NCBI GenBank assembly: GCA_943736015.1
Contig: OX031064.1
Location: forward strand, 59,379,861 to 59,443,860
Direction: 5' to 3'
From: Tridacna crocea
Lineage: Eukaryota; Mollusca; Bivalvia; Cardiida; Cardiidae
DNA length: 64,000 nucleotides
A program made the position numbers and the translations under genes. Below the pieces are notes generated by a model. It made no database searches. It was given only the letters and a program-made list of their open reading frames with translations, and was not told the origin of the DNA. Positions 21,060 to 30,205 of this stretch are shown one piece after another; positions within the stretch are counted from its first letter, which is position 1; each line of letters begins with the position of its first letter.

Positions 21060-21254
21060 ACAAGTAGAGGAAATGCTTCTGATAACCTGGTGAAAAAGGA
21101 AATAATGCTAGTAATCAGTATTTTTTCCTATAGTGGACATGTTTTTAACCCTTTCAAAGACAAATATCATAATGTGAGCTTTTTCTAAACTGTCGTCTGC
21201 AAATGCCCTCAATTTGAACAACTCTTTACTTTTGCCATTTGATAGTTTCAACAC
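21060..21254 (+). mobile_element. Family A MITE, old
   Basis: Core (GCTAGTAATCAGTATT) and R arm (GTCGTCTGCAAATGCCC) readable, L arm lost. Ends 27 bp before the exon at 21282. Confidence 0.58.
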
Positions 21255-21281
21255 CTAACAAAGAAACACTTTTATTTCCAG

Positions 21282-21321
21282 GAAGAAGATGAAACTTATG
21301 AAGAGCCGGATGCTCCACCAC
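21282..21321 (+). CDS. Adaptor exon, TYEEPDAPP motif
   Basis: Forty bases giving EEDETYEEPDAPP plus the first base of the next codon (phase 0 to 1). Acceptor TTTCCAG, donor C|GTAAGT. The fifth YEEPD-type motif, separated from the first four by the YLDM exons. Confidence 0.78.
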
Positions 21322-21330
21322 GTAAGTTAA

Positions 21331-21580
21331 AAATGCTGGAAGTAGAATTTTCTTCTTCCTGCAATGTTTTCAAGCCTTTCAGGAAAGAATCCATTCATTT
21401 GAATAAAATTTCTTTTATGCAAATGCTGTCAATGTAAATGAATACAAAAATGTGTCATTTTGAAAAGGGTTAATCCACCCTAAAGAAGAATACTTTTGAA
21501 AATTGAGCAAAAAAGGAGAAACTGCTGTTAAACAGCTTTTTCACCTTTTACAATATTATTTACCATTTCAAGAGCAATTC
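21331..21580 (+). mobile_element. Two worn family A halves sharing TTAA
   Basis: A right half (to TTAA 21470-21473) starts 9 bp after the donor of exon 21282-21321. It is followed by a left half with a symmetric AAACTGCTGTTAAACAGCTTTT-like core. Confidence 0.55.
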
Positions 21581-21605
21581 ACATCATATCAAGATCTAAC
21601 TTCAG

Positions 21606-21839
21606 ACCCTTTACCATCTACCAAAGGACAAAACTTTAGACTGGTCCAAATTGAAGGCACTTGCAGATGGCAAAATAAACATAACTGAAAAAATTTAGAT
21701 TTGTTTCTAGCAGGGTAAAAAACATTGTGAGAAAAGGAGAAAATGCTGGTTACCAGCATTTTCTCTTTTTCCCACAATATTTTCAAAAGGCTTCTATCTC
21801 AGGGTTGTAAAAACCAGGGATTGTTTTGTAAAGGGTTTA
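21606..21839 (-). mobile_element. Family A MITE, complete with worn ends
   Basis: Starts GACCCTTTACC, ends GTAAAGGGTTTAG. Stem GTGAGAAAAGG on the left, CCCACAATA on the right. Confidence 0.75.
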
Positions 21840-22149
21840 GACAAATATGTTTGAAAAATTGAGAAAACGTCTAAAATGCTGGTAGGTCATTCGTTCAAAT
21901 CTTTGAAAAAACTTGTGAATGGTCTATGGGGCACATTTTCAGTCTTATATTCAAGAGACTTGGTCAGAATATTTGTATTGATAATATTTGTATTAAAAAA
22001 TGGCTCACAACTAGTTATTTAGTTGAAACTTTAGAAAGAACTTTGTGTGCATGCATTATTACTCACTCAAGGCTATTTTTTCTGTTCATTTCTTATGAAA
22101 GTTTGTTAGATAGGAAATAGGTCGTGTTTGGTAAAAAAAACTCAGCGTC

Positions 22150-22557
22150 TGTATTCACCAACCATTTTTGAGAATATTCTTAGTCTTATTCTTCAGAATT
22201 ATGTCAATGTGAAAGTAACAGGACCTCTGATTGGTTTAACCAAATGGTTTAGCCAATCAGAGGTCCTGTTACTTTCACGGCCAGAAGAATAAGACCAAGA
22301 ACATTCTTAACCCATTACCACTCAATCCCTACTTTTGACACCCCTGAGAAAGAAGCCTTTTGAAAACACTGTAGGAAAAGGAGAAAATGCTGGTAACCAG
22401 CATTTTCTCCTTTTCCCACAATGTTTTCTACCCTTCCCAGAACAAATTTCAAATTTTCAGTCACCTTTATTTTGTCGTCTGCAAATGCTTTCAATTTGAA
22501 CCAGTCTAAATTTTGTCGTGTGGTAATGGGTTAAGAATGGTTGATGAATACGGGCCC
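22150..22557. repeat. Palindromic repeat family P, interrupted by a MITE
   Basis: Stem 22150-22310 with AACAGGACCTCTGATTGG and its inverse, then after the insertion GAATGGTTGATGAATACGGG. The insertion point is the TTAA in ACATTCTTAAGAATGG. Confidence 0.85.
22307..22534 (+). mobile_element. TTAA MITE, family A, inside palindrome P
   Basis: TTAA 22307-22310 and 22531-22534 duplicate the single TTAA seen at the same place in the uninterrupted P copy at 17118-17291. Core clean. Confidence 0.93.
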
Positions 22558-22624
22558 AGGTGAGCAACTTCAGGGCCATCAGGGCCCTCTTGTTTATATG
22601 TTACAAAAGACACCTTTTTATAAC

Positions 22625-22947
22625 CAGGGTGGTCAAGGAATAAGTTGCAATGCCCAAGTTAAGTTAGTAATATACAAGACTTGAAAGTCAGAGGTCATGA
22701 GCTTCGAAACCAAGCTCAGCAAAGTTTTGGGGGATTGATGACAGGCATTGCAACATACATGTACATCATTCTTCTCTGACTGCAGAGAGAATTGTTCCAT
22801 GATCTCTATATGGGAGATATGTAGGATAGAATGTTCTACATAGTTCAGGTGAAAGATGCTCTAGAAAGGCATGGTTAGGTGCACTTGTAGCTACTGTATT
22901 ACTGAAATAATGTTGAAAATGGCTTTTAATACCAAACAAATAAATTT
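22625..22947 (+). mobile_element. Probable old SINE
   Basis: Degenerate B-box-like GAGCTTCGAAACC near 22700, a body with GCACTTGTAGCTACTGTATT, and an A-rich end ATACCAAACAAATAAA. The layout matches common molluscan SINEs, but the A box is not clear. Confidence 0.45.
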
Positions 22948-23304
22948 ATTTGAATGAGTAACTTGAAACTAACCATCTTCTTTCAACTATAACTTATTCT
23001 GTGTATATGCACATTTGATTTTCAGGCATTATATAAACAAAATTAATTTCAGTTTTAGAGTATCATTTATTTAGTGATCCACCAATGCTGTGAGGATAGG
23101 GGACCGTAATGCAATTTGTGTAAGATCACCTTTCATTGCCAAAATTGTATGGATTCAGCTAAGACTCAAGTAATGGGTGATTGATGAGGGGAACCAGCAT
23201 GTATCGGCAGATCGATTAGGGAATATCTTAGTCTGAGCCGAATCTGTACATTTTTGCTATGATTAAAGGTGATGTTAACAGAATCCCATTAGGATGCTTT
23301 TTCC
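22948..23304. other. Intron sequence, nothing recognised
   Basis: AT-rich, no in-frame exon and no repeat match. Confidence 0.45.
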
Positions 23305-23508
23305 TTAGCTCATTACCAGATGACAACCCTAATCCTAAACCTGACCCTAACCCTAGTCTTTTAGGCTAGTCCAAATCGAAAGCATTTGAAGACGACAAAA
23401 TAAAAGTGGCTTAAAATTTACCAGCATTTTCTCCTTTTCCCACAATGTTTTCCAAAGGCTTCTTTCTCTAGAGTTGTCAAAGTAGGGATTATTGTGGTAA
23501 TGGGTTAA
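23305..23508 (-). mobile_element. Family A MITE with telomere-like insert
   Basis: TTAG/TTAA ends. CCCTAATCCTAAACCTGACC and following CCTAACCCTAG (23328-23358) replace part of the R arm. The left core stem is deleted. Confidence 0.75.
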
Positions 23509-23733
23509 CTCATTACCAAACGACAAAATTTTAGACTGGTCCAAATTGAAAGCATTTGCAGATGACAAAATAAACGTGACTGAAAATTTGAAATTTGTTT
23601 TGTGAAGGGTAGAAAACATTGTGGGAAAAGGAGAAAATACTGGTTACCAGCATTTTCTCCTTTTCCCACAATGTTTTCTAAAGGCTTCTTTCTCAGAGGC
23701 GTCAAAAGTAGGGATTGAGTGGTAATGGGTTAA
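23505..23733 (-). mobile_element. TTAA MITE, family A, complete
   Basis: Shares TTAA 23505-23508 with the previous copy. Clean core (one change, AATACTGGTTACC). A 45-bp R-arm end fragment follows directly to TTAA 23771-23774, 24 bp before exon 23799. Confidence 0.87.
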
Positions 23734-23798
23734 GATAAATTAGTTTAAAATTTTGTCATGTGGTAAAGAGTTAACTGATTTTAGTTTATTATTTTCAG

Positions 23799-23825
23799 CT
23801 AGACCAGCTGTAACAAAGGTGAAAG
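23799..23825 (+). CDS. Adaptor micro-exon PRPAVTKVK
   Basis: Twenty-seven bases between ATTTTCAG and AAAG|GTAAGA, phase 1-1. It completes a proline codon from the previous exon and encodes RPAVTKVK. Recognised mainly because it keeps the frame; moderately certain. Confidence 0.62.
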
Positions 23826-24062
23826 GTAAGATTATTTTTGCTGTTTCTATTTCATTTGTGAATCAAATGCAATGGGTTTTGCTTGGATTTCTTTCCAACT
23901 AATTCTCAACTTTCAGTATTTCCTGGGTGATTTTCTTATTATAAGAGATTGGACTGTATCTGTATATCGGACAGGTTTTTTTTTGTTTGGCTGAAGTCTA
24001 AGAATGTTTTTGAGAAGTGCTGTAGTCATTTATGCATTCCCTGTTTTTACTCAACACCTCTT

Positions 24063-24834
24063 TTTAGCTCACCTGAGCACAAAGTGCTCATGGTGAGCTA
24101 TTGCAAATGTGCTGTTTCCGCCATCAATGTTTTACCTTGTGTATGCTTTAAAGGCCACATTTTCAGTCTGATACTCATGAAAAGTAATCAGAATGTTTTG
24201 ATGATATCTCGAATGGGGATAAAAAAGGGTCATGCCGGGTCAAAGAGCTAGGTCACCAGGTCAAATCTTAGAAAATCCTTGTGTATGCTCTAGAGGTCAC
24301 ATTTTCTGTCCAATACGCTTTAAAGTTGGTAAGACTGTTTGTCTTGATGATATTGGAGATGAGTTTGAAAATAGGCCATGTCAGGTCAAAAACAAGGTCA
24401 CTAGGTCAAATCCTAAAAACCTCTTGTGTATGCTCCAAAAGCCACATTTTCTGTCCAATTATCTTGAGAGTTGGTCAGAATGTTTGTTTCAATATCACAG
24501 ACAAGTTTGTAAATGGGCCATGTCAGGTCAAAAACTAGGTCACTAGGTCAAATCTAGGAAAAACTTTTTGTATACCCTACAGACCACATTTTCCCTCAAA
24601 TCCTCATGAAAGCTTGTCAGAATGTATGTCTGGGTAATTTCTACATGTCAAGTAGGCCACTGAGACAAAATCTAGAAAAAGCTTGTGAACACTCTAGAGG
24701 CCATATTTGTATGTCCAGTACTAATGAGTGAATGTCAGAGTCTTTGTATGAATATCTCTGAAGAGAGTGGAAATTGGTCATGTTTGATCAGAGGATTCAG
24801 GTGAGCAACTTCAGGGCCATCTTGGCCGTCTTGT
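24063..24834 (+). repeat. GGTCA-rich tandem repeat, about 5 units
   Basis: Complete composite: head GCTCACCTGAGCACAAAGTG with inverse CATGGTGAGC, five ~147-bp units, tail GGTGAGCAACTTCAGGGCC and CTTGTT. A TTAA MITE begins exactly at its end. Confidence 0.85.
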
Positions 24835-25062
24835 TTAACCTTTTCCCAAACACAAATTTTGGACTCTTCCAAACCGAAAGAGTTTGCAGACGACAATTTT
24901 AGATTTTGAGAAAATGGCAGAAAGTTCTCAAAAAGAGTAGAAAACACTGTGGGAAAAAGGAGAAATTGCTTGTTACGAGCAATTTCTCCTTTTCCCACAG
25001 TGTTTTCAAAGGACTTTTACAGCAGACATGTAAAAACCAGGGCTTGTTTGGGAAAGGGTTAA
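24835..25062 (-). mobile_element. TTAA MITE, GAGCAATTTCTCC subfamily
   Basis: Reverse relative of 9661-9888, with clean TTAA ends and both outer stems ACACTGTGGG/CCCACAGTGT. R arm begins CCTTTTCCCAAACACAAATT. Confidence 0.87.
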
Positions 25063-25485
25063 GGCAGTGACTGCTTTCTCTCATGAATGTCATTAAAACA
25101 ATGTTGAGCAAGGACAGGATCTTTAGAAAGAGTTTTGCTGGATATGATCTCATGACCTCATGTGCACAATGACGCTAGCCCCGTTTGTTTTTCCACCCTT
25201 TCTTCACATGATATTAGTAAATTTCTCTAGCAGTACTTTTGAAAAATAAAAACAACTTACCTGCGGCTTTTAAGTAGGGTTTATGCGACCTGATTTTTCA
25301 TGTAAGGTCACGTGACAAGCAGGTGTGAGTAAGCAGCTCTATCCCTCTCAATCATTCCTCCCAATCATCTCCTGCATCACTTTTTTTGTTATTTTTTTGG
25401 AATATATTAATATTATATTTAAATCCTTATATTACTATTATTATGTATATTGCCCTTATTGTATACCATGTATACCTGGGTGTAA
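25063..25485. other. Intron sequence, nothing recognised
   Basis: Contains an AT-rich stretch near 25385-25440 and a CACGTG at about 25310. No exon or repeat match. Confidence 0.45.
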
Positions 25486-25708
25486 TTAACCCATTACTAC
25501 ACAATCCCTACTTTTGACAACGTGAGAAAGAAGCCTATATAAAACATTGCGGGAAAAGGAGAAAATGCTGGCTACAAGCATTTTCTCCTTTTCCCACAAT
25601 ATTTTCTACCCTGTCAATAAAAAATTATTTGAGCCACATTGAAACTTTCGTCTGCAAATGCTTTCAGTTTGGACTGGTCTAAAATTTCTTTGAGTGGTAA
25701 AGGGTCAA
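25486..25708 (+). mobile_element. TTAA MITE, family A, chain member 1 of 3
   Basis: Left TTAA, right TCAA (25705-25708), the latter shared. Stem ACATTGCGGG/CCCACAATAT. Core tip GCTGGCTACAAGC. Confidence 0.8.
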
Positions 25709-25913
25709 CTCTTTGCCAGACAGAATTTTAGCCTGGTCCAAATTGAAAGTATTTGCAGATGACAATTTAAATGTGATTCAAATACAGGGTAGAAAACATT
25801 GTGGGAAAAGGAGAAAATGCTAGTAACTAGCATTTTCTCCTTTTCCCACAATGTTTTCCAATGGTTTCTACCTCCATGGTGCTAAAAGTTGTCATTGAGT
25901 GGTAAATGGTTAA
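25705..25913 (-). mobile_element. Family A MITE, chain member 2 of 3
   Basis: Core tip GCTAGTAACTAGC is changed symmetrically on both sides. R arm shortened. Right TTAA 25910-25913 shared. Confidence 0.8.
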
Positions 25914-26123
25914 CCCTTTCCCACAACAAATTTTAGACACTTCCCAAATTCAAAATAGCTGCAGATGACAAATTCAGAGTTAATACAAATGAGTCTAGAT
26001 TCTCTGATAAGATAGAAAACATTGTGGAAAGGGAGAAAATGTTGGTGGATTGTGCGAAGAAGGATTATAGAAAACATTGTGGAAAGGGAGAAAATGCTGG
26101 TGGATTGTGTGGTGAAGGATTAA
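25910..26123 (-). mobile_element. Family A MITE, chain member 3 of 3, stem repeated in tandem
   Basis: Instead of a hairpin it carries two direct copies of the left stem block (about 26010-26062 and 26065-26117), each ending GGTGGATTGTG. Ends at TTAA 26120-26123. Confidence 0.72.
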
Positions 26124-26270
26124 ACTCGGACAAGTTGTTCATTATCAAAATGGAAACCCATAGCAGAACAGACAATTTTCAAAATATATTTTGACATGTC
26201 TTTGTATAGAAAAAAATAGCCTTTTTGACTTATAAAAAACACATTAATCCTACTGATATGTAAATTTCAG

Positions 26271-26312
26271 ACCCACCAAAGAAGTTCCCTCCGGCACCAA
26301 TTCGAGGTAAAG
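26271..26312 (+). CDS. Adaptor exon, DPPKKFPPAPIRGK
   Basis: Forty-two bases between AATTTCAG and AAAG|GTAAGT, phase 1-1. A lysine/proline stretch of the type bound by SH3 domains. An internal GTAAAG could be a weaker earlier donor but would break the frame. Confidence 0.7.
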
Positions 26313-26479
26313 GTAAGTCTTAATACCTATTAGGTATTTTCAATTCTCACCTAAGCTCATTAAAAAATTTCAAAGTTATTTCGGACTGGTTTAGTGCCTG
26401 TCCCATAGCAACTTGTTTGTTGTTTGTTTTCTGTTTTCTATCTTCTAATAAGATAGATCTTAGACACAGTCAATCAGAA

Positions 26480-26800
26480 ATGTTTCTATCTAATCAGTCA
26501 AACAATTTGTCAGCAGCCCAACCACCAACCAGTCAACCAAGCAGTCAGTCAAGCAATTGTTCAATCAATCAACCTGCCAATCAGTCAGTCAACCAAGCAG
26601 TCAGTCAGTCAACCAATGATTGAACCAGTGAGTGAATCATTAAGAGAGTCAGTTAGTCAGTCTGTTAAGTCAGTGAGTCAGTGAGTGAATGAGTGGATTA
26701 GTCAATAGGACAGTCCAGTCCAGGCCAGGCCAGGCCAGGCCAGGCCAGGTCAAGTCAAGTCAAGTCAAGTCAAGTCAAGTCAAGTCAAGTCAAGTCAGTC
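26480..26800 (+). repeat. TCAG-rich and pentanucleotide microsatellites
   Basis: Irregular CAGTCAACCAAG/CAGTCAGTCAAC tract (26480-26700), then CCAGG repeated about six times (to 26748) passing directly into TCAAG repeated about ten times (to about 26796). It ends 35 bp before the exon at 26832. Confidence 0.88.
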
Positions 26801-26831
26801 ACTCAAGTCAATGTTTTATGTCTTTTTGTAG

Positions 26832-26914
26832 ATAGTTACACCCAAGTTGAGATCAAGGAAGATAAAGGTAGCACTAAACCAGTTCCCACTGTTCCACCAA
26901 CTGCCACAGGGAAT
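26832..26914 (+). CDS. Adaptor exon, DSYTQVEIKED
   Basis: Eighty-three bases, phase 1 to 0, encoding DSYTQVEIKEDKGSTKPVP then TVPPTATGN. Acceptor TTTTTGTAG lies 35 bp after a long pentanucleotide microsatellite. SYTQV is another possible tyrosine site (YxxV). Donor AAT|GTAAGT. Confidence 0.72.
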
Positions 26915-27045
26915 GTAAGTGTTAATACAGATTCAGTCACTTCTTTGGATTGTGTCAAGATCAGATTGCACAGAATGTGAAGTCTGATCTTTGATTTACA
27001 CTGCCCCTGTCTTTGCCAGATATGTTGAAAATGATAGCTTAGATA

Positions 27046-27252
27046 TTAACCCTTACCCAAATGACAAATTTTAGACTGTACCAAACTCAAAGTGTTTGCA
27101 GATGACAATTTTGAATTTGATGAGAATGACAGAAAGTTTTCTGATAGGCTAGAAAACACTGTTGAAAAAGGAGAAATTGCTCGTTACAAGGGTTTTCTAA
27201 AGACTTCTACTGCAGACATGTAAAAAGCGGGGCTTATTTGGGAAAGAGTTAA
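27046..27252 (-). mobile_element. TTAA MITE, GAAATTGCTCG subfamily, right stem deleted
   Basis: TTAA at both ends. After GAAATTGCTCGTTACAAG the second stem is missing. Shares its right TTAA with the next copy. Confidence 0.8.
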
Positions 27253-27462
27253 CCCATTACCACACAATCCCTACTTTTGACGCCCCTTTTAAAAACACTG
27301 TGGGAAAAGGAGAAAATGCTGGTAACCAGCATTTTCTCCTTTTCCCAGTGTTTTCTACCCTTTCCAGAACAAATTTCAATTTTTCAGTCACCTTTATTTT
27401 GTCATCTGCAAATGCTTTCAATTTGGACCAGACTAAATTCTTCTTGTGTGGTAATGGGTTAA
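27249..27462 (+). mobile_element. TTAA MITE, family A
   Basis: L arm lacks GAGAAAGAAGCC. ACACTGTGGG stem; the right stem is short (CCCAGTGT). TTAA ends intact. Confidence 0.85.
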
Positions 27463-27498
27463 TCCCTCCCTATGGGTCATACATGTTTATGCAAGGTA

Positions 27499-27725
27499 TT
27501 ATTCCTTTACCACGCAATCCCGAGTTTTAACAACCCTGAGAAAGACAGTGTTAGAAAGTATTGTGAGAAATATAAATGTTGGTAACCAGTATTTTCTCCT
27601 TTTTCCACAATCCTGTCTATCCCTCCCACAACAAATTTCAATCTTTTGGTCACATATAGTTAGTTGTCTGCAAATAATTTTAAATTTAACTGGTATGATT
27701 TTTTTGTCAGTTGGTAAAGAGTTAA
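27499..27725 (+). mobile_element. Family A MITE, diverged
   Basis: Left TTAT, right TTAA 27722-27725. Stem worn (GTGAGAAATATAAATG). Confidence 0.72.
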
Positions 27726-27959
27726 GTTAAGCAGAAGGTTGGTTTATTCAAAATTCTAACATGACACGCGACTTTGGCTCTATAAACACAGTGCAAGGAA
27801 AACATGGTAAAATCTTGGACAATCCTTATAGAGTGACGTCATCCTATATTGAGTGACGTCATTCAATGAGTGAGTTATTCAAAAGAACATAATCTTCATC
27901 TGTGTTTTTACTCTAAGTTTGAACTTGTTTTCATTTCACTAAGAATTAGCCATGTTAGA

Positions 27960-28137
27960 ATCGAAATAATCTTCTCCCAATCGTGGTATATTGTTCAATA
28001 AACCATGTTGTGAGTTATGCGGCGCAATGAATAACCCACTCGGGCTATCGCCCTCATGGATTATTTATTGCGCCGCATAACTCACAATTGTGGTTTATTG
28101 AACGATATACCACAATAGAAAGAAGATTATTTCTTAA
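27960..28137. repeat. Long inverted repeat beside the SH2 exon
   Basis: Arms of about 75 bp: ATAATCTTCT..GTGGTATATTGTTCAATAAA and GAGTTATGCGGCGCAATGAA on the left, inverse complements at 28063-28135. Loop contains CTCGGGCTATCGCCCTC. Ends 19 bp before the SH2 exon. Two TGACGTCA-type sites lie upstream (about 27835 and 27855). Confidence 0.82.
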
Positions 28138-28156
28138 TTAATTTTTTACATGTAAG

Positions 28157-28237
28157 GAGGTACTAGACCAACAGAAATGGTTTTATGGAGATACAAACAG
28201 AGAAGTGATTAGAAAAAGGCTTGAACAGCAACACGTG
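28157..28237 (+). CDS. SH2 domain exon 1 (KWFYGDTNRE)
   Basis: Residues 296-322, EVLDQQKWFYGDTNREVIRK then RLEQQHV. The W-[FY]-Y-G-x-x-x-R pattern is the SH2 entry strand and alpha-A start of BLNK/SLP-76; the Arg after Asn is the alpha-A2 arginine. Acceptor TGTAAG is purine-poor and short, preceded 20 bp upstream by a strong foldback repeat. Donor GTG|GTGAGT. Confidence 0.85.
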
Positions 28238-28266
28238 GTGAGTAACAATTAGTGTTCATCATTGAA

Positions 28267-28444
28267 TTAAAATCTTTATCACACAATGACAACTTTAAAC
28301 ACCCCAGACAGAGGAGGGTTTTGAAAACATTGTGGGAAAAGGAGAAAATGCTGGTTACCAGCATTTTTTCCTTTTCCCACAATGTTTTCCAAAGGCTTCT
28401 TTCTCAGGGGCATCAATATTAGGGATTGTGTGGTAATGGGTTAA
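28267..28444. mobile_element. TTAA MITE, L-hairpin-L isomer
   Basis: 178 bp, TTAA at both ends. Both outer arms are L type (TATCACACAATGACAAC on the left, GGGATTGTGTGGTAATGGG on the right). Begins 29 bp after the SH2 exon donor. Confidence 0.8.
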
Positions 28445-28797
28445 GGTTTTACAAGCACTTGATTTTACTTGGCAGTGGTAGATGCACGGATAGTTGCAGA
28501 CATAAATGGCTTTAGAAATGGGTGAAGTTTACCGGTCAACAATATCACAGCTACTTTCTCCTATAGTATGATGTCACATGAAAATAACATCACATAAAAC
28601 TGTTATTCTGATTTCAAACTGATTTCCTACTTTATGTGAATATCATGTTACATCCTATAAAGTTGAATCACACAAGAGGCCCAGGATTATTTGCAGGAAA
28701 TGTGAGAATTTACGGTAATTCATAAGAATGTCCTTGGGCACGCATAGTCCTAGTACTGATCACACATGAATAACTAAGCTGTGGCAGTGATTTGATG

Positions 28798-28882
28798 TAC
28801 TTCATTACCAAACAACATGATTTTAGACTTGTACACATCAAAAGCCCTTGCAAAAACCTTTTGTCTTTTGGTAAAGAGTTAA
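28798..28882. mobile_element. Family A MITE, core deleted
   Basis: Only the two outermost R-type ends remain (CATTACCAAACAAC and TCTTTTGGTAAAGAG). Confidence 0.65.
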
Positions 28883-28904
28883 AAGTCCGGATAGTGTGGT
28901 GAAT

Positions 28905-29681
28905 GACAAACAAGAGGGCCATGATGGCCCTGTATTGCTCCACTGGCTTTTTAACCCTTTACCACAGAAAAAGAGGGCCTTCAAAAACATTGAACGCTGT
29001 CATGCAATACAAGTAGGTTTATTCACTGGCATGAAAGGTAAAGTTCTTGGAAAAAAACCTGAATGATAGAAACCTTACAATGAACTGATATTCCACTCAT
29101 GTAAGCATAACTATTAACATCAAAATGAATCGCTCTCCCTGCAAACAGAATATTTTCTATCAAAAAACTTAATATCTAGCACCAATCATGTATCACTGCA
29201 GTTTGATAATCAAGGGTGGTAAATAGTAACAAACTTTATCCTCTATAAAAGAAAGGAGAGGTATTTCCCTTGATTAATGTTTAAATTGAAGTGACTATAT
29301 TTTTAAGCCCATGTTAAACTTGTGATCCCTGGGATGGAGCTAATTTTGACCCCAGGCCTGTAATATGAAGATACTTGTTAAACGTCCATTAGATAAAGCT
29401 ATGTGCCAAATTCATTAGCCCTGGGCCTTGTGGTTGCAGAGAAAAAGATTTTTGAAAATGCTACTTTTTTTCAGTTTTGTTGCCATGGCAACAAGAGTTT
29501 TTGAAGGAATCAATTTTTTTCAAGAAATTCTGAAGAGAACCATGGCAGGATCATTTCTGTGAAGTTTCATCAAATTTGGATGGGTAGTTTCAGAGAAGAT
29601 GTTTGAAATAAAAGTTCACAGACGCACGACGGACACCGGGCCATGACATAAGCCCCCTGGCCTTTGGCCAGTTGAGCTAAA
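28905..29681 (+). repeat. Interspersed repeat, GAGGGCCATGATGGCCCTG head
   Basis: Head AACAAGAGGGCCATGATGG, body AT-rich with TTGCCATGGCAACAAGAG, tail ACGCACGACGGACACCGGGC and GGCCAGTTGAGCTAAAA. A worn family A end lies at about 28950-29000. A common composite type in bivalve genomes (recalled, not searched). Confidence 0.6.
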
Positions 29682-29820
29682 AAATGTTGAAATGACTGGA
29701 TGTCGAAATGACTGTTGTGTCGAAATGACTTGATACCTGTGATGAAGGGTCCTGAGGAATCATAAACTTGAGAGCAGAGTTATAGGTGTTAGGAAGCAAC
29801 ATTTTTTTTTTCTGTTTCAG

Positions 29821-29970
29821 AATGGAATGTATGTGATCAGAAATTCCACAAAAAGTCCAACAGAACCTTACACCTTACAAATTTTTTACGATGGAAAAGT
29901 GTACAATCTATCCATCAGGAGACGACCAGATAACAAATATGCCATAGGAGCTGCTAAGTCAGATGAAAAG
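29821..29970 (+). CDS. SH2 domain exon 2 (phosphotyrosine pocket)
   Basis: Residues 323-372, NGMYVIRNSTKSPTEPYTLQ, IFYDGKVYNLSIRRRPDNKY, AIGAAKSDEK. Arg in YVIRNS is the invariant beta-B5 arginine that binds phosphotyrosine. The KVYNLSI strand matches the KVYNI/RVYNI strand typical of SLP-76 and BLNK. Acceptor CTGTTTCAG; donor AAG|GTATGC, with a TTAA element inserted only 10 bp into the intron. Confidence 0.9.
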
Positions 29971-29980
29971 GTATGCTCAG

Positions 29981-30205
29981 TTAACCGTTTACCCCATAAG
30001 GCATTTCTATGGTATCTCTAATTGACCCTTAATAAGAGCAAGGATGAAGCTGTTTCTTATGTGTATATGACACCTTTTGATAGCATAGAAAACATTGTGG
30101 CAAATGGTGAAATTGCTTGTCACAAGCAATTTCACCCTTTGCCACAATGTTTTCCAAAGGCTCCTACAAGCAATGGGTAGAAATGAGTATGGAGTAAATG
30201 GTTAA
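29981..30205 (-). mobile_element. TTAA MITE, family B, 10 bp inside intron
   Basis: TTAA ends intact. Core GAAATTGCTTGT/ACAAGCAATTTC, changed in the same way on both arms. Starts 10 bp after the donor of the SH2 exon 29821-29970. Confidence 0.87.

Larger units (their letters stand above)
21893..22596 (+). repeat. GGTCA-type repeat fragment hosting nested insertions
   Basis: Left part 21893-22146 (GGGGCACATTTTCAGTC, ACTTGGTCAGAATATTTG) and tail 22557-22596 (GTGAGCAACTTCAGGGCC). Between them sits palindrome P, which itself contains a TTAA MITE. Confidence 0.7.

Noticed and set aside
26417-26623. Gln/Ser/Asn-rich ORF
   Set aside because: It is a translation of the TCAG-type microsatellite within an intron.
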